Positions 49,741 to 58,636 of a stretch of 64,000 nt of DNA are shown here, in pieces. This DNA comes from Marmoricola sp. GTDB taxonomy: Bacteria > Actinomycetota > Actinomycetes > Propionibacteriales > Nocardioidaceae. Position 1 is the stretch's first letter. The number at the start of each line of letters is the position of its first letter. The notes below the pieces were generated by a model, which did no database searches, was not told the DNA's origin, and saw only the letters and a list, made by a program, of their open reading frames with translations. Position numbers and translations under genes: made by a program. The DNA is taken from positions 1 to 64,000 of the forward strand of contig NZ_JAOPXI010000070.1 in the NCBI RefSeq assembly GCF_025965215.1, in the 5' to 3' direction.

Positions 49741-50457
49741 ATGACCGAGTCCATGGTTCAGCCCCCGTCCCCGTCCATGGCCCAGCCGGACTACTGGTGG
49801 TACCGGGCGCGTTCGGAGCTGCTGCGCACGATCGTCGAGCCGTTCATCGGCGACCCCGCGACCGTTCTCGACGTCGGCAGCGCCGACGGCCCTAGCGTCG
49901 GTTGGATGCGTCAGCGGGGGCACCGGGTGGCACTCGACCTCGATTTCGAGGCGCTCGGTCCGGGCGACGTGTGCGCGTCGGCGCTCGACATGCCATTCGC
50001 TGATGGGTCTTTCGACCTCGTGGCGGCGTTCGACGTCCTGGAGCATTGCGAGCCCGAATCGCGGGCGGTCGAGGAGATCGCGCGGGTGCTGCGACCCGGC
50101 GGGCGTCTCCTGATCGCCGTACCGGCGTACCAGTGGGCCTGGACGACCTTCGACCGCGACATCGGCCACCACCGTCGCTATACCCGCAAGCGTCTGGTCG
50201 GGGCGCTCGAGGCGGCGGGCCTGGAGGTCCAGCGCTCCACGTACATGTTCGCAGGCACCTTGCCGATGTTCACCGCCGAACGGCTTGCCCGCAAGATGCG
50301 CAAGGAACCGACCGGACCCGACACCGGGCTCCCGCAGATCTCACCGGTCGCGGAGCGGATCCTGCTCGGCCTGTGCAACGTGGACGGGCGGATCCTGAGG
50401 AAGCGGAACTTGCCGTTCGGGTCCTCGGTGGTTGCGGTCGCGACCAGGCCCGCCTGA
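49741..50457 (+). CDS. SAM-dependent methyltransferase (class I)
   Basis: This is a 238-residue methyltransferase with motif I VLDVGSADGPSVGWM, an acidic motif II region (VALDLDFEALGPGDVCASALDMPFADGSFDLVAAFDVLEH) and LRPGGRLLIAVPAY. DRDIGHHRRYTRKRL after motif III is typical of methyltransferases of cell-envelope glycan clusters. The acceptor is unknown, possibly a polyprenyl-linked sugar or lipid. It converges with the large membrane protein with 2 bp between them. Start ATG without a strong ribosome-binding site. Confidence 0.87.
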   Translation: MTESMVQPPSPSMAQPDYWWYRARSELLRTIVEPFIGDPATVLDVGSADGPSVGWMRQRGHRVALDLDFEALGPGDVCASALDMPFADGSFDLVAAFDVLEHCEPESRAVEEIARVLRPGGRLLIAVPAYQWAWTTFDRDIGHHRRYTRKRLVGALEAAGLEVQRSTYMFAGTLPMFTAERLARKMRKEPTGPDTGLPQISPVAERILLGLCNVDGRILRKRNLPFGSSVVAVATRPA

Positions 50458-50459
50458 GG

Positions 50460-52832
50460 TCAGCCGAGCTTCAGGACGAGGTAGCGGCCTTGCTGGTACG
50501 CGAGGGCCGCGTACTTCTCCAGACCGGCGACGTCGGCCGGGAAGCGGGTGTCCACGAACAACCAGCGGACGTGGTAGCGCCGGCTCAGCAGGCCGATGGT
50601 CGACGGCGACGGGTGGTTGAACGCCGCGTCGTTGTTCCGCAGCCGCACCGGGTCCCAGAACGGCCCCACGGTCACGTTCTCGTCGGCCGGCGGGTGCTCG
50701 CCGACGCTCCACCGGGACACGTAGGACCAGCCTTCGACGAGGACCTGTCGCTCGGCATAGGCCGCGATCCAGAAACTGCGCGGCACACACTGCACCGGCT
50801 GCGCTCGCTGGCAGTGCACGTTGGTGGCGAGCAGGTCGTCCGTGGCGCTGTGCGCCCGGAGCCAGCGTGCGGCCCCGATACCGCCGTGGCCGATCTGGGT
50901 TGGGTTCGTCGAGGCGACCGGTCGGGCGAGCGGATCACTGAGTACCCCCGGTACCACTGTCCGGATGAACGGACCCGTCCCGAAGCCCGCGAAGGTCGCG
51001 GCGACGACGAGGAGCGACACACCGGGCAGGGCAGGTCTTCCGCGCACGAGGAGCCGACGGCCGCCGAGGACGAGACCGACCAGCACCAGCACGAAGATCA
51101 ACCAGAGCGCCTCCGGCAGCGCGAACAGTCGTAGTGCCAGGGACGCGGGTGAGCCCTGCGGGTTGTGCGGGGCCGCGTGGAGGGTGAACTCGTGGAAGGC
51201 CCAGGTGCCGAGCATGCCGATCGCCAGCGCGGCCAGGCCCGGCCCGACGAACCGCGCGACGTGTGGCCCCTCCACGATCTGGTGGATGCCCAGGGTCGCG
51301 GCGACCATCATCGGAAGCGCGACGACGTAGATGAAGTAGTACTCGCTGAAGCTGGACTGGTGGAAGGTCAGTCCGGCGCCGAGCCCGGCGGCGCAGGTGA
51401 CGACCAGGAAGACGTTCGCCGGGTTCGCCCAGCCCCGGCGGCTGAGTAGGGCCAACCCGGCGATCCCGAGGGTCAGGTAGGCCAGCATGAAGGTCGCGAC
51501 GATCGCCCGGACGCCGAAGGACATCGTGCCGCCAGGGTCCGCGAGTCCGGGGAACGACGTCAGTCGTGAGGTGCTCAGCGCCAGCGGGTCCAGCGCCAGC
51601 CCGTGCGAGCCGGGGCCGAAGAAGATGATCTTCGCGACCTCGAAGGCGATCCCGGCGCCGACGGTCAGCACTCCTGCACGCAGGTTCACCTTGCGCGCCG
51701 CCACGCTGGTGATCACGGTCGCAGCGGCGAGCCCGGCCAGGACCGTGGGAAGCGAGGTCGACTTGGCACCGGCCATGGCCACGAACACGACGAAGACGAG
51801 TGCGGTGGCGGCGTAAGCGCGGCGCGGCAGGGTCAGCAGCTCCAGGCACAGCAGCACACCCAGCAGCAGGGCAGCGTTGACGAATCCTGCGCTGGGTGAG
51901 GCGATCAGCCTGGTGCTGATCAGCCCCTCGCCGGCGCCAGATGTCCATCCGCCGAAACTCGCCGGACCGATGAGGACGGTCGCGAACAGAACCAGACCTG
52001 TCCACAGTGCTCCGCTGAGGCGGACCACGACGAAGGCAGCCGCGACCACCGCGATGATGACCAGGGCAGGCAGCGCCACGGCCCGGAGCAGGACGATCGG
52101 CTCGATGCCGGTGACCCAGGAGGATGCGGCCACGTGCACGTGCGCCAGGTAGTGGTAGTTCAGTGGTGTGTCGGCGACGTAGGTGACCCGCGGTGGGAAG
52201 AAGTGCTTCAGCCCGCTGGCCAGTGCGAGATGGTAGGGCTCGTCCACGTACGGTGCCCGCAGCGCGTTCGGCTGCACCGAGCTGACCCGCCACAGGTAAT
52301 GTCCGAACCACGACACCAGGTACAGGCCGGCGACACCGGCCGACCAGGACCACCACAGCGGCAGCCTGCCGCTGCCCAGGTGGCGTGCGGTCCGGCCGAG
52401 GGGTGAGATCAGGAGCGCCAGCGGCATCAGCGGCCAGAGCAGGTAGCCGTGCGGGTGCCCCAGGGCCAGGAAAGCCAAGTAGATCGGGAACTCAAGGACG
52501 TAGCCGACCAGGGAGCCGATCAACAGGTCCTCACCGAGGTGCCGGCGCCCACCAGCGGAACCGCCGGCACGACTGCCCCTCGGGTCGACCAGCCGCCAGA
52601 TCACCGTGCCCGGGAACGTCACCCAGACTGCGAGGTATCCCACGAAGCGTGCCGCGTCACCCAATGACACCGCGGCTGAGATGTGGATGACTCCGACGTA
52701 CCCGAGGACCACGAGGACGAAGGGGACCCAGCCGGACAGAAGCACGGCCCGCACTCGCTCCGGCACGGGGATCGTGTCGCTCGGATCGGTTCTAGAGGAG
52801 TCGGACGTCAGGGCGGGCTCGGATCCGGACAC
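50460..52832 (-). CDS. Large polytopic membrane protein, paralog 3 (GT-C-like, unknown function)
   Basis: This is a 790-residue member of the same family as the tandem pair at 34555/36951. It has multiple membrane helices, the loop motif LNYHYLAHVHVAAS, and the C-terminal soluble domain GGIGAARWLRAHS, DLLATNVHC, VEGWSYVSR, WDPVRLRNNDAAF and VRWLFVDTRFPADV. An N-terminal Ser/Thr/Asp-rich tail of about 25 residues precedes the first helix. Here it lies in an envelope-glycan cluster and is divergent from a GT2 gene, with a shared palindromic -10 box. This context is the best clue that the family transfers sugars from polyprenyl carriers. The GTG start is 6 nt after TATAGT. Confidence 0.82.
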   Translation of the reverse strand: MSGSEPALTSDSSRTDPSDTIPVPERVRAVLLSGWVPFVLVVLGYVGVIHISAAVSLGDAARFVGYLAVWVTFPGTVIWRLVDPRGSRAGGSAGGRRHLGEDLLIGSLVGYVLEFPIYLAFLALGHPHGYLLWPLMPLALLISPLGRTARHLGSGRLPLWWSWSAGVAGLYLVSWFGHYLWRVSSVQPNALRAPYVDEPYHLALASGLKHFFPPRVTYVADTPLNYHYLAHVHVAASSWVTGIEPIVLLRAVALPALVIIAVVAAAFVVVRLSGALWTGLVLFATVLIGPASFGGWTSGAGEGLISTRLIASPSAGFVNAALLLGVLLCLELLTLPRRAYAATALVFVVFVAMAGAKSTSLPTVLAGLAAATVITSVAARKVNLRAGVLTVGAGIAFEVAKIIFFGPGSHGLALDPLALSTSRLTSFPGLADPGGTMSFGVRAIVATFMLAYLTLGIAGLALLSRRGWANPANVFLVVTCAAGLGAGLTFHQSSFSEYYFIYVVALPMMVAATLGIHQIVEGPHVARFVGPGLAALAIGMLGTWAFHEFTLHAAPHNPQGSPASLALRLFALPEALWLIFVLVLVGLVLGGRRLLVRGRPALPGVSLLVVAATFAGFGTGPFIRTVVPGVLSDPLARPVASTNPTQIGHGGIGAARWLRAHSATDDLLATNVHCQRAQPVQCVPRSFWIAAYAERQVLVEGWSYVSRWSVGEHPPADENVTVGPFWDPVRLRNNDAAFNHPSPSTIGLLSRRYHVRWLFVDTRFPADVAGLEKYAALAYQQGRYLVLKLG

Positions 52833-52838
52833 CCGGTG

Positions 52839-52846
52839 ACTATAGT
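52839..52846. promoter_or_regulatory. Shared palindromic -10 box ACTATAGT serving both divergent genes
   Basis: The palindrome gives TATAGT on both strands. Rightward it is 8 nt from the GT2 GTG (52855); leftward it is 6 nt from the paralog 3 GTG (52832). It is flanked by inverted CACCCG...CGGGTG. One box cannot be used in both directions at once. Confidence 0.6.
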
Positions 52847-52854
52847 CGGGTGCC

Positions 52855-53865
52855 GTGACCGCCCACGAAGACCACCCCGTCCGCGCGCACCAGATCTCGG
52901 TGGTGATCCCGGTCTACGGAGGACAGGACCATCTGGCCGCCGTGGTGGACGAACTCGCCCCGTACGCCGAGCCCTCGGCCACGCCGGGCGGGCGGCCGTA
53001 CCGGGTCAGCGAAGTGATCCTGGTCCACGACGGCGGCCACGACGATTCGCCGCGGGTGATGCGCGAGCTGGCAGCCCGGTACCCGTTCGTCCGGCTGCTG
53101 TGGATGAGCCGCAACTTCGGGCAGCACGCTGCGACCCTTGCCGGGATCGCGGGGTCGGGCGGCGATTGGGTCGTCACCATGGACGAGGACGGGCAGCACG
53201 ACCCGCGCTACATCCCCGACATGATCGATGTCGCAGTCGCCCAGCAGGCGAAGGTCGTGTACGCGAAGCCGATCAACCCGCCCCACCACACGGCGTTCCG
53301 CAACGCGTCCTCGCGCGCAGCCAAGCGGGTGATCAACATGCTCTCCGGTGCCGCCGACGCCACCCAGTTCCAGAGCTACCGGCTCATTCTCGGCGAGATC
53401 GGCCGGAGCATCGCGGCCTACGCGGGCTCCGGGGTGTACCTCGACGTAGCCCTCGGCTGGGTGGTCGGGAGGGCCGCGACCGCGCCGGTCGAGCTGCGCC
53501 CGGAGGGGGATGACCGCACGTCCAGCTATTCGTTGCGCCGGCTGCTCGGGCACTTCCTGCGGATGATCCTGACCGGTGGCACCCGCGGGCTGAGGATCGT
53601 CGGGTTGCTCGGAGTGATGTTCGGGATTCTCGGACTGGTGCTCGCCGCGGTGATCGCCGTCGACCAGCTCGTGAGCCCGGCGTCGGTGCAGGGCTGGGCG
53701 TCGACCATCGTGGTGATCCTGATCAGCTCGGGGGCGCTGCTGTTCTCCCTGGCCGTCGTCGCCGAGTACATCGGCGTCGCCGTGAACACCGCCCTCGGCA
53801 AGCCTCTGTACCTGTTGACCCAGGACCCGGCGGAGGGACCTCTCGGGCGTGACCGGCAGTCCTGA
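52855..53865 (+). CDS. GT2 glycosyltransferase (polyprenyl-phosphate sugar synthase type)
   Basis: This is a 336-residue GT-A enzyme with the metal-binding DED in VVTMDEDGQHDPRYIPDM and two C-terminal membrane helices, as in ArnC/GtrB/DPM-like enzymes that make polyprenyl-phosphate-linked sugars. QISVVIPVYGGQDHLAAVVDEL is the nucleotide-binding start. Such products are the donors for GT-C membrane glycosyltransferases, so pairing with the divergent 790-residue protein is functionally attractive (inference). The GTG start is 8 nt from TATAGT. It overlaps the downstream epimerase gene by 17 bp. Confidence 0.9.
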   Translation: MTAHEDHPVRAHQISVVIPVYGGQDHLAAVVDELAPYAEPSATPGGRPYRVSEVILVHDGGHDDSPRVMRELAARYPFVRLLWMSRNFGQHAATLAGIAGSGGDWVVTMDEDGQHDPRYIPDMIDVAVAQQAKVVYAKPINPPHHTAFRNASSRAAKRVINMLSGAADATQFQSYRLILGEIGRSIAAYAGSGVYLDVALGWVVGRAATAPVELRPEGDDRTSSYSLRRLLGHFLRMILTGGTRGLRIVGLLGVMFGILGLVLAAVIAVDQLVSPASVQGWASTIVVILISSGALLFSLAVVAEYIGVAVNTALGKPLYLLTQDPAEGPLGRDRQS

Positions 53866-54781
53866 ATCCCGCACGACCTGGGTCGTCGGCGCCTCCGGCC
53901 TGCTCGGGACCTCCGTGCGACGTGCCGCCGCCGACCGTGGCGACCGGCTGTACCTGGCCGCGATCCCCTGGCACGAGCCGGACGCCGCCGTCGAGGCCCT
54001 GGTCCGCGCGGCGGCCGGTCTTCCCGAGCACAACTGGCGGATGTTGTGGTGCGCCGGCTCGGGCGTCGTCGGGAGCTCGCCGGAGAAGCTCGCCGGAGAG
54101 CTCGACGTGGTCGGCCGGTTCTTGGAGCAGTGGCGCCCCAGCACCGACGGGGCGGTCTTCCTGGCCTCGTCCGCCGGTGGCGTGTACGCAGGCTCAGCAG
54201 CGCCTCCGTTCACCGAGGAGACAGTGCCGGTCCCGTTGTCGCCGTACGGGGAGACCAAGCTTCGCACCGAAGGACTCTTCGCGGCCTTCGCCCAGCGCGT
54301 CGGTGTGCCCCTTCTCACCGGACGGTTCTCCAACCTGTACGGCCCCGGCCAGGACCTGTCCAAGGGCCAAGGGCTCATCTCGCTGTTGCTACGCGCGCAC
54401 TTGACGGGGGTACCGCTGGACATCTACGTCCCGCTCGACACCATGCGCGACTACCTGTATGCCGACGACGCAGCCGCGATGGCGCTCGCGGGCCTGGAGT
54501 ACGTCGCGGCCGACAGGAACTCCCGGACCAGGATCCTGGCCAGCGAGCAGTCCTGCACGATCGCCAGCGTCGTCGGCGAGATCCGGCGGATCACCCGACG
54601 ACGGCCCCCGCTGGTGCTGTCGCCCTCTGCCAATGCCCGGTTCCAGACCGCGGACCTGCGGATGCACTCCGTGCTGGAACCGTCCTTGCGGCAGTACGTG
54701 CGGACGCCGTTCGCGGTCGGGGTGCAGGCATGCCTCGCAGCCGTGGAGACCGCGATGCACGTGCCTGCCGCCCGAGGCTAG
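53849..54781 (+). CDS. NAD-dependent epimerase/dehydratase family protein
   Basis: This is a 310-residue extended-SDR sugar-nucleotide enzyme with WVVGASGLLGTSVRRAA (Rossmann), the catalytic Ser/Thr region FLASSAGGVYAG, and the YGETK Tyr-Lys pair, plus GRFSNLYGPGQDLSKGQG. It may epimerise or reduce a sugar moiety, possibly one already lipid-linked given its coupling to the GT2 gene (17-bp overlap). It is not the dTDP-glucose dehydratase (encoded at 55419). GTG start. It ends in a 4-bp convergent overlap with the GtrA gene. Confidence 0.87.
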   Translation: MTGSPESRTTWVVGASGLLGTSVRRAAADRGDRLYLAAIPWHEPDAAVEALVRAAAGLPEHNWRMLWCAGSGVVGSSPEKLAGELDVVGRFLEQWRPSTDGAVFLASSAGGVYAGSAAPPFTEETVPVPLSPYGETKLRTEGLFAAFAQRVGVPLLTGRFSNLYGPGQDLSKGQGLISLLLRAHLTGVPLDIYVPLDTMRDYLYADDAAAMALAGLEYVAADRNSRTRILASEQSCTIASVVGEIRRITRRRPPLVLSPSANARFQTADLRMHSVLEPSLRQYVRTPFAVGVQACLAAVETAMHVPAARG

Positions 54782-55239
54782 GAACCAGGGTCGGCCGGCT
54801 GTGCCGGCCGCCGGAAGCTGAACAGGGCGTGGCTGAAGTAGGTCACGACGACCACCACGACCAGCGCGACCATCTGGCCGAGCACGACCGACAGGCCCAG
54901 GACCTCGACCGTGACCGCGAGAACCGCAGCGTTCAGGCCGATGCTGCTGAGCTGGACCGTCGTGTAGCGGGCGAAGTCGACCCACGCGTTCCCGTGGGTG
55001 TCGAACACGAGGATCCGCTGCGACGCGAACGCGATCGGGATGCTCAGGCCGTAGGTCGGCAGCAGCAGCACCAGGTATTGGACATGGTGGCCGAGCAGGG
55101 CGTGGAACAGGATGAAGAGCCCGTACCCGAGCACGGTGTTCGCGCCGCCGACGACGAGGAACCGAATCTCACGGCGCAGCCAGACGGTCCGGATCAGCCC
55201 CGTCAGCCGGACCCGGGCGGAACTCGCGACAGAGGGCAT
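54778..55239 (-). CDS. GtrA-family membrane protein 1
   Basis: This is a 153-residue four-helix membrane protein of the GtrA/DPMS-associated family, proposed to flip polyprenyl-phosphate-linked sugars. It has the typical EIRFLVVGGANTVLGYGLF start and a last helix followed by SHALFSFRRP. Its gene is convergent with the epimerase and divergent from rmlB across a 179-bp gap. It pairs with the GT2 synthase in function by family knowledge. A second, diverged GtrA gene lies on the other side of rmlB. Confidence 0.85.
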   Translation of the reverse strand: MPSVASSARVRLTGLIRTVWLRREIRFLVVGGANTVLGYGLFILFHALLGHHVQYLVLLLPTYGLSIPIAFASQRILVFDTHGNAWVDFARYTTVQLSSIGLNAAVLAVTVEVLGLSVVLGQMVALVVVVVVTYFSHALFSFRRPAQPADPGS

Positions 55240-55323
55240 CGAGACGGCCGATCCTCCTCAGCAAGGCGCAACACGCGCAGTCCGTTGTCCGGTCCCGGTG
55301 GTCCGGCTCGGATCCCGCGCTGA

Positions 55324-55333
55324 GACTATAGTC
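55324..55333. promoter_or_regulatory. Palindromic -10 element GACTATAGTC in the gtrA-rmlB divergent gap
   Basis: The same 10-bp palindrome as in the paralog 3/GT2 promoter (52838-52847 region). It lies about 85 bp from both start codons, so leaders are expected. The remainder of the 179-bp gap shows no other clear element. Confidence 0.5.
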
Positions 55334-55418
55334 CGGGCGCGCCCGCGGCCCGGGCGCCCGGCTGACGACGTTACGCTTCGGTGTCCGGTGGGAGTCTGTG
55401 TTTGATGGAAGGCAGGGC

Positions 55419-56408
55419 ATGAAGCTCTTGGTCACCGGTGGCGCCGGATTCATCGGCAGCCACTACGTCCGCATGGTCCTTGGCGGGGCCTGGGGATTGG
55501 GGGAGCCCGACGAGGTCGTCGTGCTCGACAAGTTCACGTACGCCGGCAACATCGAGAACCTTGCCCCGGTGCGTGACGATGAGCGCCTGCAGGTCGTCGA
55601 GGGCGACATCCTCGACCGCGAGCTGGTCGACAAGCTCATCGGGCAGGCGGACGCGGTGGTCCACTTCGCCGCCGAGAGCCACGTCGACCGCTCGATCCTC
55701 GGCGCTCGTGACTTCGTGATGACCAACGCGGTCGGCACCCAGACGCTGCTCGACTCGGCGCTCGCGCTCGGGATCGACAAGTTCGTGCACGTCTCGACCG
55801 ACGAGGTCTACGGATCCATCCCCGAGGGCAGCTGGGACGAGAACGAGCCATTGCTGCCGAACTCGCCGTACTCGGCCTCGAAGGCTTCCAGCGACCTGCT
55901 GGCTCGCGCCTACCACCGCACCCACGGCGTACCGGTGAGCATCACGCGCTGCTCGAACAACTACGGGCCGTACCAGTTCCCCGAAAAGGTCATCCCGCTG
56001 TTCGTGACCAACCTGATCGACGGTGCGAACGTCCCCCTGTACGGCGAGGGCGCGAATGTCCGCGACTGGCTCCACGTCGACGACCACTGCCGGGGCATCC
56101 ACCTGGTGCTGCTGCGCGGACGGGTCGGCGAGACCTACAACATCGGCGGCGGTACCGAGCTGACCAACAAGGAACTGACCGGTCTGCTCCTCCAGGCCAC
56201 CGGTGCTGACTGGGACCGGGTCGACCGGGTCGCCGATCGGCTCGGCCACGACCTGCGCTACTCGGTCGACATCTCCAAGATCACCGCCGAGCTCGGCTAC
56301 ACCCCCCAGGTCGACTTCGAGCAGGGGCTGGCCGACACGGTGGACTGGTACCGCAACAATCGCGAGTGGTGGGAACCGCTCAAGGCCCGCGCAGCACTGG
56401 GGCGTTGA
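55419..56408 (+). CDS. rmlB: dTDP-glucose 4,6-dehydratase
   Basis: This 329-residue enzyme makes dTDP-4-keto-6-deoxyglucose in the rhamnose/6-deoxysugar pathway. It shows KLLVTGGAGFIGSHYVR, the active-site VSTDEVYGSIPEG (Asp-Glu pair), YSASKASSDLLARA (Tyr/Lys), SNNYGPYQFPEK and VRDWLHVDDHC. ATG 55419 follows AGGCAGGGC. The track ORF starts seven codons earlier at GTG 55398, which is less likely. It is followed after 7 bp by the second GtrA gene. rmlA is encoded convergently downstream, but rmlC and rmlD are not in the window. Confidence 0.95.
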   Translation: MKLLVTGGAGFIGSHYVRMVLGGAWGLGEPDEVVVLDKFTYAGNIENLAPVRDDERLQVVEGDILDRELVDKLIGQADAVVHFAAESHVDRSILGARDFVMTNAVGTQTLLDSALALGIDKFVHVSTDEVYGSIPEGSWDENEPLLPNSPYSASKASSDLLARAYHRTHGVPVSITRCSNNYGPYQFPEKVIPLFVTNLIDGANVPLYGEGANVRDWLHVDDHCRGIHLVLLRGRVGETYNIGGGTELTNKELTGLLLQATGADWDRVDRVADRLGHDLRYSVDISKITAELGYTPQVDFEQGLADTVDWYRNNREWWEPLKARAALGR

Positions 56409-56415
56409 GGCCTGC

Positions 56416-56916
56416 ATGGGCCGGCGCTTGCGAAGGATCACCGGGGAGGTGGCCCGTTTCTCGGCGGTGAACATCGTGGCCACCGCGCTCGCGCTGGTCC
56501 TGTTCAACGCGCTGGTCCACGGCATCACCGGCTGGTTCGCCCCTCCGATGAACGGCAACCCGATCACCGGCTACCTGCTGGCCAACAGTGTCGGCATGTT
56601 CGTCAGCTACTACGGCGCGCGGTTCTACGCGTTCAAGCACCGCCAGGTCGAGGGCGTCGGCAACGGGCTGATCAACTACGTCGTGATCAACCTGGCGTCG
56701 TTCGTCATCCCGATCACCTGCCTGTTCGTCTCCCGCAACGTGTTCGGGTGGGACACGATCTACGCCGACAACCTCTCGGGCAACGTGATCGGTGCGATCC
56801 TCGGCAACATCTTCAGGTTCTGGGCGTTCCGCCGGTTCGTCTTCACCGGCAGGTCGCCGCTGATCCTCGAGCACGTGGCCGGATCGGACGGACCCCAGGG
56901 CGACCAGCAGCGCTGA
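56416..56916 (+). CDS. GtrA-family membrane protein 2
   Basis: This is a 166-residue GtrA-type protein with four membrane helices (RFSAVNIVATALALVLFNALV start, NITGYLLANSVGMFVSYYGARFYAFKHR, YVVINLASFVIPITCLFV, and a last helix ending RFWAFRRFVFTG). It is diverged from the one at 54778. It is co-directional with rmlB (7-bp gap) and probably part of the same transcript. It may move a different polyprenyl-linked sugar. It corresponds in neighbourhood to the GtrA-like Rv3277 between birA and purK in M. tuberculosis, but is located with rml genes here. Confidence 0.85.
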   Translation: MGRRLRRITGEVARFSAVNIVATALALVLFNALVHGITGWFAPPMNGNPITGYLLANSVGMFVSYYGARFYAFKHRQVEGVGNGLINYVVINLASFVIPITCLFVSRNVFGWDTIYADNLSGNVIGAILGNIFRFWAFRRFVFTGRSPLILEHVAGSDGPQGDQQR

Positions 56917-56917
56917 G

Positions 56918-57793
56918 TCAGCGGTAGTCCTCTGACTCCAGCAGCTGCAGCAGGTACTTGCCGTACCCGGACTTCTCCAGGGCCAGACCGCGCTCGCGCA
57001 GCTGGTCGTCGTTCAGGAAGCCCTGGCGCCAGGCGACCTCTTCGGGGGCGCCGACCTTGAGGCCCTGGCGCTTCTCGACGGTGCGGATGTAGTTGCTGGC
57101 CTCGTTGAGGGTCTCGAACGTCCCGGTGTCGAGCCAGGCCGTGCCGCGCGGCAGCACCCGGACGTTGAGCCTGCCCTGGTCGAGGTAGGTCCGGTTGACG
57201 TCGGTGATCTCGTACTCGCCGCGCGCCGAGGGCTTGAGCTCCTTGGCGATCTCGACCACGTCGTTGTCGTAGAAGTAGAGCCCGGGCACCGCGTAGTGGC
57301 TACGGGGCTTCTCGGGCTTCTCCTCCAGCGAGATCGCTTTGCGGTCCTCGTCGAACTCGACCACGCCGTAGGCCTCGGGCTCGGCTACCCAGTAGGCGAA
57401 GATCGTCGCACCGTCGACCTCCTGGACCTCCCGGAAGCTGCGTCCGAAGGTGGGGCCGTGGAACAGGTTGTCACCGAGCGCGAGCGCACAGGTGTCGGTG
57501 CCGATGAACTCCTCGCCGATCGTGAACGCCTGCGCCAGGCCCTCGGGCTTCGGCTGTTGGGCGTAGCTGATGTTGATGCCGAAGGAGCTACCGTCCCCGA
57601 GCAGCTCGGCGAACCGCCCGGCCTCTGCCGGTGAGGTGATGATCAGGATGTCGCGGATGCCCGCCATCATCAGGGTCGACAGCGGGTAGTAGATCATCGG
57701 CTTGTCGTAGACCGGGACGAGCTGCTTGCTCGTCACCAGGGTGATCGGGTGGAGCCGGGAGCCGGTGCCTCCGGCAAGGATGATTCCGCGCAT
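56918..57793 (-). CDS. rmlA: Glucose-1-phosphate thymidylyltransferase
   Basis: This 291-residue enzyme forms dTDP-glucose from glucose-1-phosphate and dTTP and supplies RmlB. The nucleotidyltransferase motif [29 protein letters not shown] is complete, with [10 protein letters not shown], the [25 protein letters not shown] sugar site, and the regulatory [18 protein letters not shown]. The start is 7 nt after a CAGACT box. It converges with the GtrA 2 gene (one base apart) and is transcribed in the same direction as maf. Confidence 0.96.
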   Translation of the reverse strand: MRGIILAGGTGSRLHPITLVTSKQLVPVYDKPMIYYPLSTLMMAGIRDILIITSPAEAGRFAELLGDGSSFGINISYAQQPKPEGLAQAFTIGEEFIGTDTCALALGDNLFHGPTFGRSFREVQEVDGATIFAYWVAEPEAYGVVEFDEDRKAISLEEKPEKPRSHYAVPGLYFYDNDVVEIAKELKPSARGEYEITDVNRTYLDQGRLNVRVLPRGTAWLDTGTFETLNEASNYIRTVEKRQGLKVGAPEEVAWRQGFLNDDQLRERGLALEKSGYGKYLLQLLESEDYR

Positions 57794-57818
57794 GGAGGAC
57801 AGTCTGCCCGGTCGTGAT

Positions 57819-58424
57819 CTAGCGGGCCGCAGCGGTCCAGAACTCGTGCCAGACGAAGCCGAGCTCGTCGAGCATCACGCGCAGCAAGGGCACGCTGATG
57901 CCGACGACGTTGTGCGGGTCTCCGGTGATCCCCGAGACGTACGCCGACCCGAGGCCGTCGAGGGTGAATGCCCCGGCCACTCGCAGCGGTTCCCCGGTGC
58001 CGACGTACGCCGCGATCTCGTCGTCGCTGATCGGGGCGAACCTAACCTGGGTCGCTGCCGACCTGGCCAGCCAGACCTCCCGGTGGGTGTCGATCACGCA
58101 GTGGCCGGTGTGCAGCACGCCGGAGTTGCCGCGCATCCGCTGCCAGCGTGCGGTCGCGTCGGCGGCGTCGCGGGGCTTGCCCAGCACCTCGCCCTCGAAC
58201 TCGAGCACCGAGTCGCACCCGATCACCACGGCGCGCGGTTGGTCGGCGGCGACCGCCACCGCCTTGAGCTGGGCCAGCCGCAGCGCGTACGACGACGCCT
58301 CGGTGATCTCGACGGCGTCCTCGTCGACCCCGCTGACGACCACCTCGGGATCCAGGCCGGCCGCGCGCAGGGTGGCCAGCCGGGCAGGGCTCGCCGATGC
58401 CAGGATCAGCCGGGCGGGAGTCAT
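57819..58424 (-). CDS. maf: Maf-family nucleoside triphosphate pyrophosphatase
   Basis: This 201-residue Maf/YhdE-like house-cleaning enzyme hydrolyses dTTP/UTP or modified nucleotides. Motifs are [37 protein letters not shown] and HTGHCVIDT, with [20 protein letters not shown] at the C-terminus. It is the last gene of the leftward accD-accE-maf operon, and its start overlaps the accE stop (ATGA). The conserved accD5-accE5-maf order is as I recall from mycobacteria. Confidence 0.93.
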   Translation of the reverse strand: MTPARLILASASPARLATLRAAGLDPEVVVSGVDEDAVEITEASSYALRLAQLKAVAVAADQPRAVVIGCDSVLEFEGEVLGKPRDAADATARWQRMRGNSGVLHTGHCVIDTHREVWLARSAATQVRFAPISDDEIAAYVGTGEPLRVAGAFTLDGLGSAYVSGITGDPHNVVGISVPLLRVMLDELGFVWHEFWTAAAR

Positions 58425-58636
58425 CGGGGCAGGCTGCTCGCGCGCCAGCCACCGGGCCCGTGGGGGTGCTGGGGGCGCAGCCGTCTGTGGTTGTCCGACC
58501 AGGCTGCGGCCGGCTTCTTCACCGGCACCGCGGCCGTCTCGAGCGCGGCGAAGACCGCGACCAGTGCCGCGATTTCCTCGGGCGTCGCGTCGGGCGTGAC
58601 GATCCGCAGGGCAGGTGCCTGCTGGTCCTCGGTCAT
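58421..58636 (-). CDS. Acyl-CoA carboxylase epsilon subunit
   Basis: This is a 71-residue small subunit (AccE5/PccE type) found in actinobacterial acyl-CoA carboxylases, where it tightens association of alpha and beta subunits. The N-terminal [25 protein letters not shown] helix is the family signature. A basic C-terminus ([21 protein letters not shown]) follows. It overlaps accD upstream and maf downstream. The ORF track merges it with a shadow frame of accD; the ATG at 58636 is the real start. Confidence 0.9.
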   Translation of the reverse strand: MTEDQQAPALRIVTPDATPEEIAALVAVFAALETAAVPVKKPAAAWSDNHRRLRPQHPHGPGGWRASSLPR

